Shown: positions 59,786-64,000 of the stretch, piece by piece | How positions within the stretch are numbered: the stretch's first letter is position 1 | Layout of the letters: the number at the start of each line of letters is the position of its first letter | NCBI RefSeq assembly: GCF_014696875.1 | Contig: NZ_JACJQV010000160.1 | Location: 1-64,000 of the forward strand | Length of the DNA stretch: 64,000 nt | Direction of reading: 5' to 3' | Origin: Microcystis wesenbergii FACHB-1317 | GTDB taxonomy: Bacteria; Cyanobacteriota; Cyanobacteriia; Cyanobacteriales; Microcystaceae | Program-made: the position numbers and the translations under genes | Notes under the pieces: model-generated | Told to the model about the DNA's origin: nothing | The model's database searches: none | Seen by the model: the letters and a program-made list of their open reading frames with translations, nothing else

Positions 59786-62536
59786 ATGATAGAAATTTGG
59801 GGATCCCTATTTATTTTTTTAGTCTGTCCCATCATCGGGGGACTGCCTCTGATCGATTGGATAAATTATCTAGTAACTGGACGTAAATTATCCCAATTAG
59901 GTACTGGTAATATCGGTGTAACTGCCGCTTTTTACCATGGGGGTAAATTAGTGGGAATTTTGGCGGTAATTTCGGAAGCAGCCAAGGGAATTATCGTTAT
60001 TTTCCTAACCCGTTGCTTTTTTCCCACCGGCTCCACTTGGGAATTATTAGCTTTAATTGCCTTAGTCATGGGGCGCTATTGGTTAGGAAAAGGTGCAGGA
60101 ACGACTAATGTTTTCTGGGGATTAATCGTTCACGATTTTGTCGCTGTTTTTCTCACCTCAATTATCAGTGGGATTAGCTTTACTATTTTTCGAGAAAAAT
60201 CTACGGGTAGATTGGTAGGATTATTTTTATTAGCTTTTATTCTCACCTTGCGCCGTCCCCACGATTCAGGTTATATTATAACTGCCATTGCTTTAGCCTG
60301 TTTATTAGGGGCAATTTTTCAAAAAATCGCCGACGATTTAGACTTACCTGAAGCAAGTGTTAACAATGAATCAAAAACTATGTTTCGTTTTTTTCGTGGA
60401 GATCGATCAATCCAAACTCTTGATGACAATCTGGCAGCTTCCAAAGTGGGACAAAAGGCCGCCACTTTAGCCGATCTTAAGCGTGCCGGTTATCCCATTC
60501 CTAGGGGTTGGATTTTACCACCGGGGGATGATCCACAACCGTTAATAGAATCTCTTAATCCTGATATTAATCATCCCTTAGTCGTCCGCTCTTCCGCTAT
60601 TGGAGAAGATAGTGAAACCGCTTCATCTGCCGGACAATATACCACAATTCTTAACGTCATCGATCAAGAAAATTTAGCGGCGGCGATTTTAAGTTGCCAA
60701 ACCTCCTATAATAGTCCTAATGCTGTCAATTATCGACTCGATCGAAGACAAGAAAACACGGCCATGGCTGTGTTAATCCAAGAACAAATTCGAGGAGTTT
60801 TTTCAGGAGTTGCCTTCAGTCGTGATCCGATTAATCCTCTCAGTTTAGATGTAGTTATTGAAGCTTTACCCGGAGATGCCACCAGAGTTGTATCGGGAAG
60901 AATCACCCCCGAAAGTTATCGAGTTAATTTAGAAGAAAATATCATCATCGGAGTGGGAGATATTCCCCCGGCTATTATTCAACAGGTAGCTAATCTTTGT
61001 CGGCAATTAGAAAACCTTGATCATGGCATTCCTCAAGATATAGAATGGACTCATGACGGACACAAATTATGGTTATTACAGTGCCGTCCTATCACTAATT
61101 TACAGCCAATTTGGACAAGAAAAATCGCGGCTGAAGTTATCCCCGGGGTGATTCGTCCTTTGCCTTGGTCAATTAATCGCCCCTTAACCTGTGGAGTTTG
61201 GGGAGATATTTTTCGGTTAGTTTTAGACAAAAAAGCCCTCGATTTGGACTTCAATGAAACAGCGACTTTACACTATCAAAGAGCCTATTTTAATGCTTCT
61301 TTGTTAGGAACCATTTTCCGTCGCATGGGATTACCTCCAGAAAGCTTAGAATTCCTGACCAAAGGGGCAAAGTTTACCAAACCACCTTTAACGGCAACCT
61401 TGGCTAATTCCCCCGGTTTATTAAAACTTTTAGGACGGGAATTACAGTTAGAAAAAGACTTTAGCCAAGATCAAAAAACCTATTTTATCCCGACGCTCGA
61501 AAAAATTAACGCTACTTCCCTAGAAGCTTTATCTTCAGGGGAGATTTTAGAGCAAATTGAGGAGATTTTAACCGTCTTAAAAAAAGCAACCTATTATAGT
61601 ATTCTTGCCCCTCTTAGCTTCGCCTTGCGTCGCAGTATTTCGCAAGTACCTTTTGAGAGATTGGATAACTCCCAAGCACCAGAAATAGCCTCGATGCGAT
61701 CGCTATCTGAACTGAGAAAAAATACGCTCGATCGAGATTTTGACTCAGCTTTTTCCCTCTGGTTAGAAACCTACGGTTATTTAAGCGAAGTGGGGACCGA
61801 TATTTCCATACCGAGATGGCGAGAAAATCCCCCATATCTGCTACAACTACCCTTAGATATTCTGGGCAATAATAGCCATAAAAAAGTCAAATCTTCCCAC
61901 AATGTCCAAAAAAGATTAAATATCAAAAACCAGGTAACTGAAATTTACTCCCGTCTTTTAGCTCACCTACGCTGGCATTTTCTCGCTTTGGAAACCCTCT
62001 GGTTACAGCAGCAAATATTATCGGAGACGGGAGATATATTTTATCTAAATTACTCAGAAGTTACCCAGTTAGGTCAGAATAATAAAATCGCTAATCTTAA
62101 GCAGATTATTCGTCAGCGTCGCCAACAATTCCAAGAAAACTACCAATTAACCGATATTCCCTACGTCGTTTATGGACAACCCCCAAAAAGAGAATTTTTA
62201 GTCTCAAATTTAACTACAAAAAAACGCTTACAGGGAATTGCCGCTAGTGGGGGGACAGTGGAGGGACGAGTCAAAATTATGCACACCTTACAAAATCTAG
62301 AAATTGCCCCTAATACTATTCTCGTTATTCCCTATACTGACTCAGGATGGTCCCCTTTATTATCCCGGGCTGTGGGCATTATTGCCGAGGTGGGGGGACA
62401 ATTATCCCATGGTGCTATTATTGCCAGAGAATACGGAATTCCGGCGGTTATGGATGTGCATAATGCCATGAAATTGTTAAAAGATGGTCAATTAATTCGT
62501 CTCGATGGCAGTCAAGGAATTATTGAAATTCTCTAG
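59786..62536 (+). CDS. PlsY-like membrane domain fused to PEP-synthase-like phosphotransferase
   Basis: The protein has 916 residues. Residues 1-185 have about five hydrophobic helices resembling PlsY, but the motifs are eroded: LGTGNIGVTAAFYHGGK for motif 1, GRYWLGKGAGTTN in place of the GGK-VAT loop, and LRRPHDSGYI for the RHxxNI motif. Residues 205-445 are a PEP/pyruvate-binding ATP-grasp domain (KVGQKAATLADLKRAGYPIP, VRSSAIGEDSETASSAGQYT, IEWTHDGHKLWLLQCRPIT). The end is the phosphohistidine domain: VGGQLSHGAIIAREYGIPAV with His875. The middle 380 residues are divergent. Domain order recalls rifampicin phosphotransferase-like enzymes with a membrane domain in front. The reaction is unknown. 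A single continuous frame argues for a real fusion. Confidence 0.82.
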   Translation: MIEIWGSLFIFLVCPIIGGLPLIDWINYLVTGRKLSQLGTGNIGVTAAFYHGGKLVGILAVISEAAKGIIVIFLTRCFFPTGSTWELLALIALVMGRYWLGKGAGTTNVFWGLIVHDFVAVFLTSIISGISFTIFREKSTGRLVGLFLLAFILTLRRPHDSGYIITAIALACLLGAIFQKIADDLDLPEASVNNESKTMFRFFRGDRSIQTLDDNLAASKVGQKAATLADLKRAGYPIPRGWILPPGDDPQPLIESLNPDINHPLVVRSSAIGEDSETASSAGQYTTILNVIDQENLAAAILSCQTSYNSPNAVNYRLDRRQENTAMAVLIQEQIRGVFSGVAFSRDPINPLSLDVVIEALPGDATRVVSGRITPESYRVNLEENIIIGVGDIPPAIIQQVANLCRQLENLDHGIPQDIEWTHDGHKLWLLQCRPITNLQPIWTRKIAAEVIPGVIRPLPWSINRPLTCGVWGDIFRLVLDKKALDLDFNETATLHYQRAYFNASLLGTIFRRMGLPPESLEFLTKGAKFTKPPLTATLANSPGLLKLLGRELQLEKDFSQDQKTYFIPTLEKINATSLEALSSGEILEQIEEILTVLKKATYYSILAPLSFALRRSISQVPFERLDNSQAPEIASMRSLSELRKNTLDRDFDSAFSLWLETYGYLSEVGTDISIPRWRENPPYLLQLPLDILGNNSHKKVKSSHNVQKRLNIKNQVTEIYSRLLAHLRWHFLALETLWLQQQILSETGDIFYLNYSEVTQLGQNNKIANLKQIIRQRRQQFQENYQLTDIPYVVYGQPPKREFLVSNLTTKKRLQGIAASGGTVEGRVKIMHTLQNLEIAPNTILVIPYTDSGWSPLLSRAVGIIAEVGGQLSHGAIIAREYGIPAVMDVHNAMKLLKDGQLIRLDGSQGIIEIL

Positions 62537-62546
62537 GCATTAGGGG

Positions 62547-62592
62547 ACAGGGTGTGGGGTGTGGGGTGTAGGGTGTAGGGTGTAGGGTTTTC
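62547..62592. repeat. GTGTAGG / GTGTGGG heptamers
   Basis: Tandem ggtgtgg and ggtgtag heptamers begin 11 bp after the fusion gene stop. They open a 900-bp gene-free stretch built largely of repeats. Confidence 0.8.
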
Positions 62593-62605
62593 CCGATTTT
62601 GAGGA

Positions 62606-62732
62606 GGTCAATTACCTAATTTTCAGGGAAAAAGTCCAGGGATTTTCCCCCCGATCACTCCCATATCTGGTACTTTTTGATTGACAAAAGGTCTAAAAGT
62701 GTTACCGAACAAAGTTTTCAGATTTATTCAGC
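62606..62732 (-). mobile_element. CAATTACCTA repeat element, copy 2 (inverted)
   Basis: It reads ggtcaattacctaattttca...gatttattcagc, the complement of the outer blocks of the 49119-49257 element. The middle is only partly similar. The far inverted end present in copy 1 is missing here. Confidence 0.65.
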
Positions 62733-62759
62733 AAACCTTATCTAATGCTAAATTCTGTT

Positions 62760-62900
<141 letters not shown>

Positions 62901-63240
62901 ACCCCATGTTGGTTAAAGATAAGCAAAAATTATTTATTTACTCCAAAAACTTGAGAATATTTAAATTAACATTTCGCAATATTTATAAATTCTTAAGAAT
63001 TAATTGAGAAAGATTTTTATTTAACAACGATGTTATGCCGGTTACAGCGATTTGATAGAATTTCAGAATGGGGCATTCTATGCTTTTTTGAGCAGCAAAG
63101 GTTGAAACCCTTGCCACACCTAGAAGGTAATCCCAATTAAGACAGGTAAATGAGTTAATTTCACCCACAACGATGATCTTTTTTTTGTGTAGTTTTATTG
63201 CAAAAAAAAAGTTTTTTTGACAAAAAGCACAAAGTATGAA
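62901..63240. other. Gene-free AT-rich stretch
   Basis: The remainder of the 900-bp gap. It has a weak hairpin (atagaat ... attctat near 63055-63082, followed by gcttttttg) that could be a terminator on the plus strand. There is no ORF that looks real; the short frames here are products of the repeats. Confidence 0.4.
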
Positions 63241-63244
63241 TTAT

Positions 63245-63390
63245 GAAGTGGGGAAGTGGGGAAGTGGGGAAGTGGGGTAGTGGGGTAGTGGAGCATTTGG
63301 CTGAAATTTCCCTAAACCCCTAAATCCCTATCTCCCGACGACCGGCTACTGACTCCTAACCCCACGAAAAACTTTTTGCCGCAAACCCTA
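63245..63390. repeat. GGGAAGTG array plus dispersed CTTTTTGCCGCAAA repeat, copy 3
   Basis: About six gggaagtg/gggtagtg octamers (63246-63292) and, 75 bp on, the composite actcctaacccca / aaaactttttgccgcaaaccct. The same order of blocks is found at 9079-9293 (G-rich array, actcctaacccca, ctttttgccgcaaa), so the blocks travel together. Confidence 0.75.
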
Positions 63391-63438
63391 CTTAACATCT
63401 TCCCCAACAGCCAACCCCTAAAGCTCCTTTTGCCGAGG

Positions 63439-64000
63439 TTATCTGCAATTTTCCAATAAAAACCTTCTTTCGGCGCGAACAATTGCCTCTCTAGTCGCTA
63501 AAACTGCTTCTGTATCCACCGAAAGAGAAGTCACACCCCAAGCAATCAGATCATCGATAAGTTCAGGATACTGGACGATGGCCATGCCGCAAACCGAACA
63601 GGGAATCTGTAAAACTTTTGCTTGAGTGATAATTTGTTTTAAAGCTGCCCTGACTGCGGGATGACGGGCGTTAAAATATTCTGAGAAATGTTCTCGATCG
63701 CTGCCTAAAAGTAATTGAGTTAAATCATTAGTACCAATAGCGATTAACTGTACCCCTGCTTGCACATAATCCCTCAATTGAAAGATTACCCCCGGTACTT
63801 CCACCATTATCCCCAATTGGAAAGAAGGGACTTGAGTGAGTAAAGCCGATTGTACCCGTTGCCGGCAAAAAATAAATTCTTCAACCCCGCGGACAAAGGG
63901 AAGCAGTAAATTAATATTGGTGGCGCTGGTGGTTTGTACCCGTCGTAAAGCTTGCAATTCTAGATCGAATAGAGTCGGATCTAAAATATAACCATGGGTT
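63439..64000 (-). CDS. PEP synthase-like protein, C-terminal part (runs off the window)
   Basis: The open frame continues past the right edge (THGYILDPTLFDLELQALRR at the edge), so only the last 187 or so residues are present. They form the PEP-binding TIM-barrel end of PEP synthase/pyruvate phosphate dikinase: SATNINLLLPFVRGVEEF, FQLGIMVEVPGVIFQLRDYV, the IAIGTNDLTQLLLGSDRE loop and the active-site cysteine in IPCSVCGMA. An apparent start at 63957 is only an internal TTG codon. In E. coli PpsA makes PEP from pyruvate and ATP. It faces the PlsY/PEP-synthase fusion gene convergently, with a 900-bp repeat-filled gap between. Confidence 0.85.
   Translation of the reverse strand, partial: THGYILDPTLFDLELQALRRVQTTSATNINLLLPFVRGVEEFIFCRQRVQSALLTQVPSFQLGIMVEVPGVIFQLRDYVQAGVQLIAIGTNDLTQLLLGSDREHFSEYFNARHPAVRAALKQIITQAKVLQIPCSVCGMAIVQYPELIDDLIAWGVTSLSVDTEAVLATREAIVRAERRFLLENCR

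Overview
The window looks like a chromosomal stretch from a bloom-forming, Microcystis-like cyanobacterium. The evidence is cyanobacterial marker genes (tocopherol cyclase, CRTISO carotenoid isomerase, PcxA/CemA, Ycf23, DUF3370, HcyBio), repeated HIP1 octamers (GCGATCGC), moderate GC, and a very high load of insertion-sequence remnants, MITE-like elements, short tandem repeats and small toxin-antitoxin modules. The genus is an inference. No rRNA, tRNA or CRISPR array was recognised.

Layout. 1-0.5 kb: an IS5-like transposase tail fused onto a broken hicB, followed by an intact hicA. 0.6-6.2 kb: PRC-barrel protein, pyruvate dehydrogenase E2, Ycf23, a small coiled-coil protein and GlmU, separated by nested repeats. 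6.3-16 kb: DUF3370 lipoprotein-like protein, ISAs1 remnant, thioredoxin-like protein, ribulokinase-like FGGY kinase divergent from tocopherol cyclase, DsrE-like protein, UbiB-family kinase and CrtH. 16-24 kb: MntA/HepT toxin-antitoxin pair, two GT4 glycosyltransferases, PlsY, an SDR, an ABC ATPase, a tiny zinc-ribbon protein and an FkbM methyltransferase. 24-33 kb: PcxA, an RND pump, a Na+/H+ antiporter, an amino-acid ABC ATPase, a frameshifted DUF29 gene and a stand-alone HSDR_N nuclease-like protein. 33-36 kb: fucosyltransferase-like protein and a PQQ-type sugar dehydrogenase.

36.3-41.0 kb is the most notable locus: cysteine synthase, serine acetyltransferase, a family 2A encapsulin shell (SrpI-like) and a cysteine desulfurase with a long, low-complexity N-terminal extension. 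The genes overlap or are closely spaced and read as one operon. It encodes cysteine synthesis, a protein nanocompartment and the desulfurase cargo that would release sulfur from cysteine inside it. Two tandem 22-bp repeats just downstream of a possible promoter are an operator candidate. A homocysteine-biosynthesis (HcyBio/DUF39) gene at 55.7-56.8 kb adds to the sulfur theme but is not linked.

41-64 kb: an L,D-transpeptidase gene broken by a MITE, SemiSWEET, FIST sensor, two Uma2-type genes, DUF1350 hydrolase, response regulator, membrane-anchored subtilase, VOC protein, then a decayed island (IS701 transposase with two in-frame stops, kinase/PatG-like pseudogene, DUF6883 remnant, orphan antitoxin, HicAB, Rpn-type nuclease fragment). 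After this come LipB, a pentapeptide-repeat membrane protein, a small secreted protein, HcyBio, a methyltransferase, HupE/UreJ and a 916-residue fusion of a degenerate PlsY-like membrane domain with a PEP-synthase-like ATP-grasp/phosphohistidine module. A PEP synthase-like gene runs off the right edge. Intergenic spaces longer than about 300 bp are mostly repeats and MITEs, and several of those elements occur more than once in the window.
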